Below, piece after piece: positions 1-5,980 of a stretch of DNA of 8,866 nt. Below the pieces are notes generated by a model that saw only the letters and a program-made list of their open reading frames with translations, did not search any database and was not told the origin of the DNA. Origin of the DNA: Gammaproteobacteria bacterium (lineage in GTDB: Bacteria; Pseudomonadota; Gammaproteobacteria; Pseudomonadales; Azotimanducaceae); assembly GCA_002711495.1 (NCBI GenBank), contig PARM01000012.1, positions 37,060 to 45,925 of the forward strand, written 5' to 3'. The translations under genes and the position numbers were made by a program. Each line of letters begins with the position of its first letter. The stretch's first letter is position 1.

Positions 1-480
1 GCCTTCGGATTCCTGCTCGTTCCGCTATACGATATTGTGTGCGAGGTCACCGGTCTTAATGGCAAAACGGCTGGCCGCTATGAGCTTTCTGGCAACGAAC
101 CCGTCGACGAGGGGCGAAGGGTCACAGTGCAATTTTTGACAAACAGAAACGCGAATATGTCTTGGTCCTTCCGCCCACAGACCAGATCGGTTGAGGTAGT
201 GCCAGGCGAGTTAAACGAAGCTCAATTTTTCGTTCGTAACGATACGGATTCAACGATGGTCGGAAAAGCAATACCGAGTGTAACCCCTTTTACGGCAGCA
301 GACTATCTTCACAAGACCGAGTGCTTCTGTTTCGAAAGTCAAGAGTTGAAGAAAGGTGAAGAGTTAAACATGCCTCTTAGGTTCATTGTTGATCGAGATA
401 TCCCCGAAGGTCTCAATCGTTTGACACTCTCTTACACTCTGTATGATATTACAAATAGCGCTCAACTTGCAGCCAAGTAG
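1..480 (+). CDS. ctaG: Cytochrome c oxidase assembly protein CtaG/Cox11, 5'-truncated
   Basis: Membrane-anchored periplasmic copper chaperone that delivers copper to the CuB site of oxidase subunit I. The frame is open from base 1, so the cytoplasmic tail and most of the single membrane helix lie upstream of the window. A GTG at 37 falls inside conserved sequence and is not the start. The 159 residues seen include the end of the helix, the conserved PLYDIVCEVTGLNGKT segment with its juxtamembrane Cys (bases 40-42), and an immunoglobulin-like beta domain. That domain carries the copper-binding CFCF motif (bases 322-333) in the context KTECFCFESQ. The C-terminus (DRDIP, LTLSYTLYD) is complete. 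Subunit III follows after about 35 bases, fitting the usual operon order. Family assignment is very secure from the motifs. The CuB role is known for the family, not shown here. Confidence 0.96.
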   Translation, partial: AFGFLLVPLYDIVCEVTGLNGKTAGRYELSGNEPVDEGRRVTVQFLTNRNANMSWSFRPQTRSVEVVPGELNEAQFFVRNDTDSTMVGKAIPSVTPFTAADYLHKTECFCFESQELKKGEELNMPLRFIVDRDIPEGLNRLTLSYTLYDITNSAQLAAK

Positions 481-515
481 AACTTTGAACAAAGAGGAAG
501 TTTGGGAAATGTTTG

Positions 516-1418
516 ATGTCCAGTAAAGAAAGCTACCAGGAGTACTTTGTACCCCATAGCAGTAAGCTACCGATATTTGCTTCCCTAGGCATATTCCTCA
601 CTGTTTATGGTATGGCAAACATGTTCAATGAGATGAGCGCGGGTAGTGATAGCAGTTTTGGCGAGGTGGTATTTTTTTTGGGCGGCCTAGTCATGGGTGG
701 CACCCTCTTCTTTTGGTTCTCTGAAGTCATAAAAGAAAATCACTCCAATTTATACAGCGACCAATTGAACCGCTCATTTGTTTGGGGAATGAGTTGGTTT
801 ATATTTTCTGAGGTAATGTTCTTTGCCGCTTTTTTTGGGGCCCTTTTTTACGTAAGAGCATTTGTCGTGGATTGGATTGGTGGCGTCGGAGGACGCGGAC
901 CGTCAGACATGCTGTGGCAGGACTATGAGCCGGTTTGGCCTATGATGACTCCTCCAGACCCGGAAAAATTCCCCGGGCCCAACGAATTGATAAGCCCTTG
1001 GGGCCTCCCCTTGATAAACACTTTGCTACTTGTCACTTCGAGCTTTACGGTGACATTTGCCCACCACGGAATAAATGAGGGTAACAGAAAAAAATTGGTC
1101 AACTGGTTAATAGCTACAATCGCCCTGGGGGTAGTTTTTCTGTTTGTTCAAGGCTATGAGTACTATCACGCCTACGTTGATTTGGGTTTAACTTTAGCAT
1201 CGGGCATATACGGTACAACCTTTTTCATGTTAACTGGTTTTCACGGAGCTCACGTTACTCTCGGGACCTTTATGCTGATTGTAATGCTTTTTCGATCAAG
1301 GCGAGGCCATTTTACAAAGACCGACTGCTTCGGGTTCGAAGCCGCGGCCTGGTACTGGCACTTCGTTGACGTAGTATGGCTTGGTCTTTTTGTTTTTGTC
1401 TACGTCTTGGGAAGTTAA
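516..1418 (+). CDS. ctaE: Cytochrome c oxidase subunit III
   Basis: Integral-membrane subunit III of the aa3-type cytochrome c oxidase. It stabilises the catalytic core of the proton-pumping oxidase and helps oxygen and proton uptake. The product is 300 residues with seven predicted membrane helices, normal for proteobacteria. Diagnostic stretches are the N-terminal YFVPHSSKLPI, WFIFSEVMFF with the conserved Glu99, FAHHGINEGNRKKL, GFHGAHVTLG (His233, His236) and the C-terminal WYWHFVDVVWLGLF. The proline-rich loop between helices III and IV (about residues 115-152) is typical of bacterial homologues. I chose ATG 516 over the in-frame TTG at 513. The purine-rich AGAGGAAG (493-500) is rather far from it, and a weaker GGGAA (504-508) is nearer. 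The gene ends 16 bases before the convergent DUF2909 stop. Confidence 0.97.
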   Translation: MSSKESYQEYFVPHSSKLPIFASLGIFLTVYGMANMFNEMSAGSDSSFGEVVFFLGGLVMGGTLFFWFSEVIKENHSNLYSDQLNRSFVWGMSWFIFSEVMFFAAFFGALFYVRAFVVDWIGGVGGRGPSDMLWQDYEPVWPMMTPPDPEKFPGPNELISPWGLPLINTLLLVTSSFTVTFAHHGINEGNRKKLVNWLIATIALGVVFLFVQGYEYYHAYVDLGLTLASGIYGTTFFMLTGFHGAHVTLGTFMLIVMLFRSRRGHFTKTDCFGFEAAAWYWHFVDVVWLGLFVFVYVLGS

Positions 1419-1434
1419 TGCTCTTGTTATTTCA

Positions 1435-1656
1435 TTATCCGCTATACCAGGGCGCGGACAGCCCTAGTTGACCCGTATAGAAGCCAAAAGCAGTGACCGC
1501 AAGTAAAGCTAGAGCAAGGGACACTCGCAATAACAAGAATTTGGCTGTTCGTGTGCCGCCCTCTTTCCCTTGGTCTCTCATAAGCGCGCCCAAGGCTATG
1601 GCTAGAGCTACGATGTTGCCAATAAATAGAACTACTATGGTGACTTTTATAAACAT
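1435..1656 (-). CDS. Small twin-helix membrane protein, DUF2909 family
   Basis: A 73-residue protein with two hydrophobic helices (about residues 3-24 and 39-62) joined by a short charged loop, RDQGKEGGTRTAKF. The length, the TLRV/LLLRVSLA-like second helix and the position between the subunit III gene and SURF1 fit DUF2909. Members of that family sit in this place, on the opposite strand, in many gammaproteobacterial oxidase clusters. The function is unknown; a role in oxidase assembly is only inferred from conserved position. The frame stays open far upstream over the SURF1 start, but the family homology begins at the ATG ending at 1656. An upstream in-frame TTG would add only four residues. 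No strong ribosome binding site is visible. It converges with subunit III and diverges from SURF1, so it needs its own promoter. Confidence 0.85.
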   Translation of the reverse strand: MFIKVTIVVLFIGNIVALAIALGALMRDQGKEGGTRTAKFLLLRVSLALALLAVTAFGFYTGQLGLSAPWYSG

Positions 1657-1671
1657 GGTTTTACGCAAAAG

Positions 1672-1699
1672 ATGACAAAGACAGTATACGAAATATAGA
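1672..1699 (+). promoter_or_regulatory. Possible SURF1-side promoter in the divergent gap
   Basis: The gap between DUF2909 (minus) and SURF1 (plus) must hold the DUF2909 promoter and perhaps one for SURF1. On the plus strand ATGACA (1672-1677, five of six matches to TTGACA) and TATAGA (1694-1699, four of six) are 16 bases apart. Between them lies the palindrome GTATAC (1684-1689). On the minus strand this gives TATACT (five of six to TATAAT), a possible -10 for DUF2909, but its -35 is poor. This is weak consensus-only evidence. Confidence 0.3.
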
Positions 1700-1726
1700 C
1701 AGGTTTGTTTCACATATTTTTTCTCC

Positions 1727-2455
1727 TTGAGTAACCCGAAAGTGATTCGATTAAACTGGAAACTAACGATTTTTTCCCTATTTTTCTTCGTTAGCTTTTT
1801 GAAGCTTGGCTTCTGGCAGTTAGATAGAAGAACTGAAAAACTTGAAATGATATCTGCAAATGAGGAGCTCAGAGCGCGACCGGGGATCGTTGCAGTTGAT
1901 ATAAGCAACTCAACCGAAACCGGAACTCCGGTCGTTCTCAATGGGACTTTTAACCATGAAATTATATTACTCTTGGACAATAAGACCTTAAATGCTGTTG
2001 TTGGATTCGAGGTTTTGCAGTTGTTTGAGGATCGAAGTGGGCTGAACTTTATCGTGAATAGGGGTTTTATTCCGGCAGGCAGAACCCGCTCAGCGGAATT
2101 AAAGATCCCTAAAATAGACGGCTCTGTTGAACTCTTTTTAGGGAATGTGTATAAACAAAAACCGAACCCTTATGCGCTTGAGCCCGAGCGAGTGGATTAT
2201 AAGTTTCCCCAAATCGTGCAAAAAGTCGAAGTTCCGGAGCTTTCCAAAGCTATAGACAAACAGATTTCGCCTTTTATTATCAGGTTGAAAAACAACCAAG
2301 TTGGAGCGCTTCCAAGAGGTTGGCAGCTCATAAACATAAACCCTGAGAAACACCAAGCCTATGCAGTTCAGTGGTTTTTGATGAGTCTCGCGATTTTAAT
2401 CGCTTGGCTTTCTTTCACAATTAGGTTTAAAAAAGATGAACGAAACCATAAATAA
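1727..2455 (+). CDS. SURF1 family cytochrome oxidase biogenesis protein
   Basis: Membrane protein that assists insertion or stabilisation of heme a in oxidase subunit I, as known for SURF1/Shy1 homologues. The product is 242 residues with the classic layout of an N-terminal helix (about 10-30) ending in LGFWQLDRRTEK, a large periplasmic domain and a C-terminal helix (about 212-232). Conserved pieces are LNGTF, LLDNKT, NRGFIPAGR and HQAYAVQWFLMSLAILIAW. No ATG precedes the first helix, so the start is TTG 1727 or GTG 1742. I prefer TTG because it places GFWQL at residue 28, as in related proteins, but neither has a convincing ribosome binding site. The last 20 bases overlap the next gene, suggesting translational coupling. 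Confidence 0.93.
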   Translation: MSNPKVIRLNWKLTIFSLFFFVSFLKLGFWQLDRRTEKLEMISANEELRARPGIVAVDISNSTETGTPVVLNGTFNHEIILLLDNKTLNAVVGFEVLQLFEDRSGLNFIVNRGFIPAGRTRSAELKIPKIDGSVELFLGNVYKQKPNPYALEPERVDYKFPQIVQKVEVPELSKAIDKQISPFIIRLKNNQVGALPRGWQLININPEKHQAYAVQWFLMSLAILIAWLSFTIRFKKDERNHK

Positions 2456-2987
2456 AACAAGAAGTAGAGCGAAGCTTCTTATCCTTGCGACTATTGGGTT
2501 TGGCCCTCTCCTTGCAGCGTACGCAATTTTTTTTTACTTCCCATATCTCTTGCCCTCTACTACAACAAATAATGGGGAGCTCATAGATCCTCCGATCGTT
2601 TTGAACGAGGTGAACGATTTCGCAGCGCTTAACGGGTTATGGTCGTTGATGCTATTGGAGGCAGAATGCGGAGCTGACTGTACCGAGCTAAGCTATCTTG
2701 CGACCCAAGTGGTAAAAGGTTTAGGCAAAGACTCGGACAGAGTGAGAAAGGTGCTTCTACTTGATAATACTGTGCCTTCGATCAAAGTAGATAAAGATTT
2801 TTCTAACGAGTTCAAATCGCTGAAGCTACAGAATACTCGATACCTTTTTCAGATCTCAAACGGTCGGCCCGGTCTTTTTTTGAAGGATCCAAATGGGAAC
2901 GTCATTCTTTTTTATCCGCTAGATAAAGCTGGTAAACCCATGCTCAAAGATTTAAAGCATCTTCTGAAGCTCTCGAACATTGGATAA
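2436..2987 (+). CDS. Oxidase-cluster accessory protein, one-helix anchored, CX3C thioredoxin-like
   Basis: A 183-residue protein with a basic N-terminus, one membrane helix (about 13-36) and a periplasmic domain. This is the uncharacterised gene normally found between SURF1 and the heme genes in gammaproteobacterial oxidase clusters. The domain holds CGADC (Cys78, Cys82), the same CX3C spacing as the copper and redox motif of SCO proteins. It also has GLGKDSDRVRKVLLLD and a C-terminal GLFLKDPNGNVILFYPLD that resembles the SCO strand around VDPNGN. The histidine that completes the SCO copper site, present as MDHNAS in the SCO encoded downstream, has no counterpart. That suggests a thiol-redox or partner role rather than normal SCO copper binding. 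This is inference. It starts inside SURF1 and is followed by a 101-base gap. Confidence 0.82.
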   Translation: MNETINKTRSRAKLLILATIGFGPLLAAYAIFFYFPYLLPSTTTNNGELIDPPIVLNEVNDFAALNGLWSLMLLEAECGADCTELSYLATQVVKGLGKDSDRVRKVLLLDNTVPSIKVDKDFSNEFKSLKLQNTRYLFQISNGRPGLFLKDPNGNVILFYPLDKAGKPMLKDLKHLLKLSNIG

Positions 2988-3032
2988 AAGTAATAATTTT
3001 AAATATTTGTAAGTTTTCAGCCTGATGTGCCG

Positions 3033-3060
3033 TTGAAAATAGGCTCTTTTACGGTATCAT
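3033..3060 (+). promoter_or_regulatory. Sigma70-like promoter upstream of ctaB
   Basis: TTGAAA (3033-3038) and TATCAT (3055-3060) each match the -35 and -10 consensus at five of six positions, with a 16-base spacer. Transcription would begin near 3067, giving a leader of about 22 bases before the GTG at 3089. It lies in the longest non-coding gap of the oxidase cluster, so ctaB and the SCO gene may form a separate transcription unit. This is a sequence match only. Confidence 0.5.
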
Positions 3061-3088
3061 TCTGCCACTATCTGAAGACCAAAAAGCT

Positions 3089-4000
3089 GTGAACCAAACG
3101 CTCTTAGAAAATTTAGAAACCCCAACGTGGCGAGACTTCTTGGAGATGTGCAAACCAAGAGTTGTACTCCTGATGCTGCTCTGTTCCTTAGTGGGAATGT
3201 TTTTAGCCTCAGAGGCGTTTGTTCCTCTTGATATACTGATCCTTGGGAATTTAGGAATCGCTCTGGTAGCTGGATCGGCCGCAGCTCTTAATCATCTAAT
3301 AGATTCAAGAATTGACGCAAAGATGGATCGAACTAAAAATAGGCCGGTGGCGCAGGGCCGGGTAAAGCCGCTGCATGGCGCAGTGTTTGTCGGAGTTTCA
3401 GGTACCGCAGGTATTTGTATTCTTGCGTTTTATATTAACCCTTTGACAGCTTGGCTAAATTTCGCCTCTTGGCTTGGATACGGTGTAATCTACTCGATTT
3501 ACCTTAAAAGGATGACCCCACAAAACATCGTCATAGGTGGCTTATTCGGAGCGGCGCCCCCGTTATTTGGTTGGACTGCTGTAACTGGCTCAATAGATGG
3601 CGGAGGGCTAATACTTGTCTTGATCATATTTGCCTGGACCCCACCCCATTTCTGGGCATTAGCGATTGATAGAAAAAAAGAGTACCAAGAAGTCAACGTT
3701 CCAATGTTGCCTGTAACCCACGGAGAGAAATATACAAAATTCCACATCCTCCTCTACACTGTGGTTTTGATTATATGCTCAGTTTTGCCCTACGTAATTG
3801 GAATGAGCAATCTTCTTTATCTCTCTGCAGCTTTGGCGCTAGGCGCTGGTTTCATTTATTGGGCGCTCTTGATGATTTTTTCTCAAACACCCAATGCACC
3901 TTTTGATACCTTTCGTTACTCTATTTTTTATCTAGCGGCTTTATTCGCCGCACTGCTTCTAGACCACTACTTTTTGCCTGTAACATATATGATCGGTTAA
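3089..4000 (+). CDS. ctaB: Protoheme IX farnesyltransferase (heme O synthase)
   Basis: Inner-membrane UbiA-type prenyltransferase that attaches farnesyl diphosphate to the 2-vinyl group of heme B, giving heme O. Heme O is the substrate of heme A synthase. The product is 303 residues, normal length, with about nine membrane helices. The first Asp-rich site is visible as NHLIDSRIDAKMDRTKNRP (Asn68 to Pro86). The second conserved loop is AIDRKKEYQEVNVPMLPVTH (Asp194 onward). Between them are YSIYLKRMTPQNIVIGGLFG and PPHFWALAI, all typical of CtaB/CyoE. The start is GTG 3089, with only weak GAAG-like purines upstream. It is named ctaB rather than cyoE because it lies among aa3-oxidase genes. The SCO gene follows after 8 bases. 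No ctaA gene precedes it. Confidence 0.96.
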   Translation: MNQTLLENLETPTWRDFLEMCKPRVVLLMLLCSLVGMFLASEAFVPLDILILGNLGIALVAGSAAALNHLIDSRIDAKMDRTKNRPVAQGRVKPLHGAVFVGVSGTAGICILAFYINPLTAWLNFASWLGYGVIYSIYLKRMTPQNIVIGGLFGAAPPLFGWTAVTGSIDGGGLILVLIIFAWTPPHFWALAIDRKKEYQEVNVPMLPVTHGEKYTKFHILLYTVVLIICSVLPYVIGMSNLLYLSAALALGAGFIYWALLMIFSQTPNAPFDTFRYSIFYLAALFAALLLDHYFLPVTYMIG

Positions 4001-4008
4001 ATATCAGA

Positions 4009-4620
4009 ATGGATAAAGGGATAAGGAATACGATTCTCTCAACTCTTGCCTTCATGGCATTAATACTCGGTCTTTTTTTTTCCAGCTTTCTCATTCCCAG
4101 ACCTTTAACTGAAGAACAGCGTAATGAGTTAGGTCTGGTGCTTTTCGAATCCCCGCGACCGCTAGTGGACTTTGAAATGCAAAATCAAAACGAACAGCTC
4201 GTGAATCTAGATAGTATTAAGGGCAACTGGAACATTTTCTTTTTTGCTTTTACATCTTGTCCAGATATTTGCCCGACCACACTAAGTTTGATATCCGCTG
4301 CGTACGAACAATTCAAATTGCCCGTCAGAGTGATTATGGTGACTGTTGATCCTGAACGAGATTCCTTAGACACTCTGAGAGGTTATTTAGGATCTTTTAA
4401 TCAGGAATTTATTGGATATAGGGGCGAGTTTGAGGAGACTGTCAAACTGGCTCAGCAGCTCAATATCGCTTTCGGAAAAATCCCTGGGTCTCAGCCAGGA
4501 ACATATACAATGGATCATAATGCTTCGTTAGCATTGGTCGATCCAAATGGAAACTACGTTGGCTTTATTAAATCCCCGAAATCCGCAAGTAACATTCAAA
4601 CAATAGTAAACTCTTTATAG
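4009..4620 (+). CDS. SCO1/SenC family copper chaperone
   Basis: Membrane-tethered periplasmic thioredoxin-fold protein that helps build the CuA centre of oxidase subunit II. The product is 203 residues. One N-terminal helix (about 8-29) is followed by a periplasmic domain with FTSCPDICPTTL. Cys84 and Cys88 there, with His170 in TMDHNASLALVDPNG, form the complete set of copper ligands known for SCO proteins. The usual VTVDPERDSLDTLRGYL segment (from residue 111) is present. The ATG at 4009 lies 8 bases after the ctaB stop and has no strong ribosome binding site, so coupling to ctaB translation is likely. This gene closes the oxidase cluster. Confidence 0.95.
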   Translation: MDKGIRNTILSTLAFMALILGLFFSSFLIPRPLTEEQRNELGLVLFESPRPLVDFEMQNQNEQLVNLDSIKGNWNIFFFAFTSCPDICPTTLSLISAAYEQFKLPVRVIMVTVDPERDSLDTLRGYLGSFNQEFIGYRGEFEETVKLAQQLNIAFGKIPGSQPGTYTMDHNASLALVDPNGNYVGFIKSPKSASNIQTIVNSL

Positions 4621-4708
4621 ACGTGATAACACTCCTCCCAAACTTTCTGATAAGCCCTAGGTGTAATGTCGTTAGGGAGACTGTCAAATCATTCAGTGAA
4701 CTCTCGAA

Positions 4709-4713
4709 GAGGG
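4709..4713 (+). promoter_or_regulatory. Ribosome binding site of egtB
   Basis: GAGGG lies four bases before the ATG at 4718, close but usable, and supports that start. The rest of the 97-base gap after the SCO gene holds no promoter I would trust and no hairpin followed by a T run. egtB could therefore be read through from the oxidase genes or use a non-consensus promoter. Confidence 0.55.
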
Positions 4714-4717
4714 CGTA

Positions 4718-5980
4718 ATGTCAGTGTTGCTAGAAAAGCCTTTGATGATTGCCGACTTTCAACAAGTAAGATCGCAGACCGAGGACCTCTGCGTGCCGCT
4801 CGAGATTGAGGACTATCAAGTACAACCGATGGCTGATGCCAGCCCGCCAAAATGGCATTTAGCTCACGTGACCTGGTTTTTTGAAACTTTCGTCCTTGCG
4901 AAGTTTTCGCCTAATTACCAAGTGTTCAAACCGAGTTATCATCATTTATTTAATTCTTATTACAATGGAGTCGGTTCAGCTTTTCCCAGAGATTCGAGGG
5001 GACATCTTTCTAGACCAACCGTCGCCGAAATTTATGAATATCGAAAACACATTGATGAAGGGGTTCTGAATCTATTAGAAACTAGCTCGAATCCAGAGAT
5101 AAGTTTCAGAGTCACCTTGGGACTCCATCACGAGAGACAACACCAAGAATTATTGCTCACCGACGTTAAATATAATTTTGGTAATAATCCTCTTCTCCCC
5201 CAATATTGTAAAAAAACTGATAAGAATTTAGTTAAACCCACCCCACAGAATTGGATAGAGTTCAAGGGAGGGATAACAGAAATTGGCGCTGATTTCTCGA
5301 GGGGTTTTATATTTGACAATGAGGCTCCAAGGCACAGAGCCTTCCTTGCTCCCTTCCATTTGTCGAGCCGTTTGGTGACAAATGGGGAATTCTTGGAGTT
5401 TATTCGGGACGGGGGTTACGAGCGGCACGAATTTTGGCTGTCTGATGCGTGGGCTCATTTAAAAAGTTTAGGCCAAAATCGCTGGAAACACCCTTTGTAT
5501 TGGTATGAAGAGGACGGCGCCTTATTCCAGTATACCTTGCAAGGTGCGAGGCAGCTGGACCTCGAAGCCCCGCTTTGCCATGTTAGTGCTTATGAGGCAG
5601 ACGCTTTTTCAAGATGGAAGGGAGCCAGATTGCCCACAGAGCAGGAATGGGAATTTGCAGTTGGTGGCCTTCCAGTCGAGGGGAATTTCTTAAGCGCAGG
5701 GAATTTCCACCCAGTAAGTTCAAGCAAGGATAAATTTAGTAGCCTATTCGGAGACGTATGGGAGTGGACTAGCTCGAGCTATTCTCCATATCCTGGCTTT
5801 GCTTCTTTTGAGGGCTCGCTGGGGGAATATAATGGAAAATTCATGTCTAGTCAGTTGGTGCTGAGGGGAGGCTCTTGTGTCTCTGCTGAGGAACATATTC
5901 GCGCAACTTACAGAAACTTTTTCTATCCGAAAGATCGTTGGCAATTCTCTGGGATAAGACTAGCCAAGGACGCGCTGTGA
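4718..5980 (+). CDS. egtB: Ergothioneine biosynthesis sulfoxide synthase EgtB
   Basis: Non-heme iron enzyme that uses oxygen to join hercynine to the sulfur of gamma-glutamylcysteine or cysteine, the C-S bond step of ergothioneine synthesis. It is 420 residues with two domains. The N-terminal DinB-like domain carries the iron ligands His50 (in KWHLAHVTWFFE) and His138/His142 (in LHHERQHQEL). The C-terminal sulfatase-modifying-factor-like domain (about 170-420) shows RLPTEQEWEFA, GDVWEWTSSSYSPYPGF, LRGGSC and a GIRLA ending. PRDSRG places Arg91 and Arg94 with the spacing of the Arg pair that binds gamma-glutamylcysteine in the mycobacterial enzyme, as I recall it. That hints at, but does not prove, the same substrate. 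It lacks the C-terminal methyltransferase domain of the related ovothiol enzyme OvoA. It overlaps egtD by four bases. Confidence 0.94.
   Translation: MSVLLEKPLMIADFQQVRSQTEDLCVPLEIEDYQVQPMADASPPKWHLAHVTWFFETFVLAKFSPNYQVFKPSYHHLFNSYYNGVGSAFPRDSRGHLSRPTVAEIYEYRKHIDEGVLNLLETSSNPEISFRVTLGLHHERQHQELLLTDVKYNFGNNPLLPQYCKKTDKNLVKPTPQNWIEFKGGITEIGADFSRGFIFDNEAPRHRAFLAPFHLSSRLVTNGEFLEFIRDGGYERHEFWLSDAWAHLKSLGQNRWKHPLYWYEEDGALFQYTLQGARQLDLEAPLCHVSAYEADAFSRWKGARLPTEQEWEFAVGGLPVEGNFLSAGNFHPVSSSKDKFSSLFGDVWEWTSSSYSPYPGFASFEGSLGEYNGKFMSSQLVLRGGSCVSAEEHIRATYRNFFYPKDRWQFSGIRLAKDAL
5966..5970 (+). promoter_or_regulatory. Ribosome binding site fixing the egtD start
   Basis: AAGGA inside the last codons of egtB lies six bases before the GTG at 5977. 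This selects that GTG over an in-frame TTG at 5938, which would add 13 residues overlapping egtB. The result is a GTGA overlap of start and stop, typical of coupled translation. Confidence 0.75.

Noticed and set aside
1657..1980. Minus-strand frame continuing upstream of DUF2909 for another 108 codons
   Set aside because: It is antisense to SURF1, gives no membrane or family pattern, and DUF2909 homology begins at the ATG ending at 1656. It is a chance open stretch.
3017..3046. AGCCT/AGGCT inverted pair before ctaB as a hairpin terminator
   Set aside because: Short arms with a large loop and no T run. The same bases are better read as part of the ctaB promoter region.
4655..4677. CCCTA/TAGGG inverted repeat after the SCO gene as a terminator
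   Set aside because: The stem is only five pairs with a long loop, and no T run follows, so nothing marks it as a terminator.
4663..4722. Direct repeat GTAATGTC at 4663-4670 and 4715-4722, the second over the egtB start
   Set aside because: Eight bases repeated once is close to chance, with no symmetry or known binding motif.
5938..5976. TTG at 5938 as the egtD start
   Set aside because: It overlaps egtB by 43 bases with no ribosome site, while GTG 5977 has AAGGA at ideal distance and gives the family length of 321 residues.
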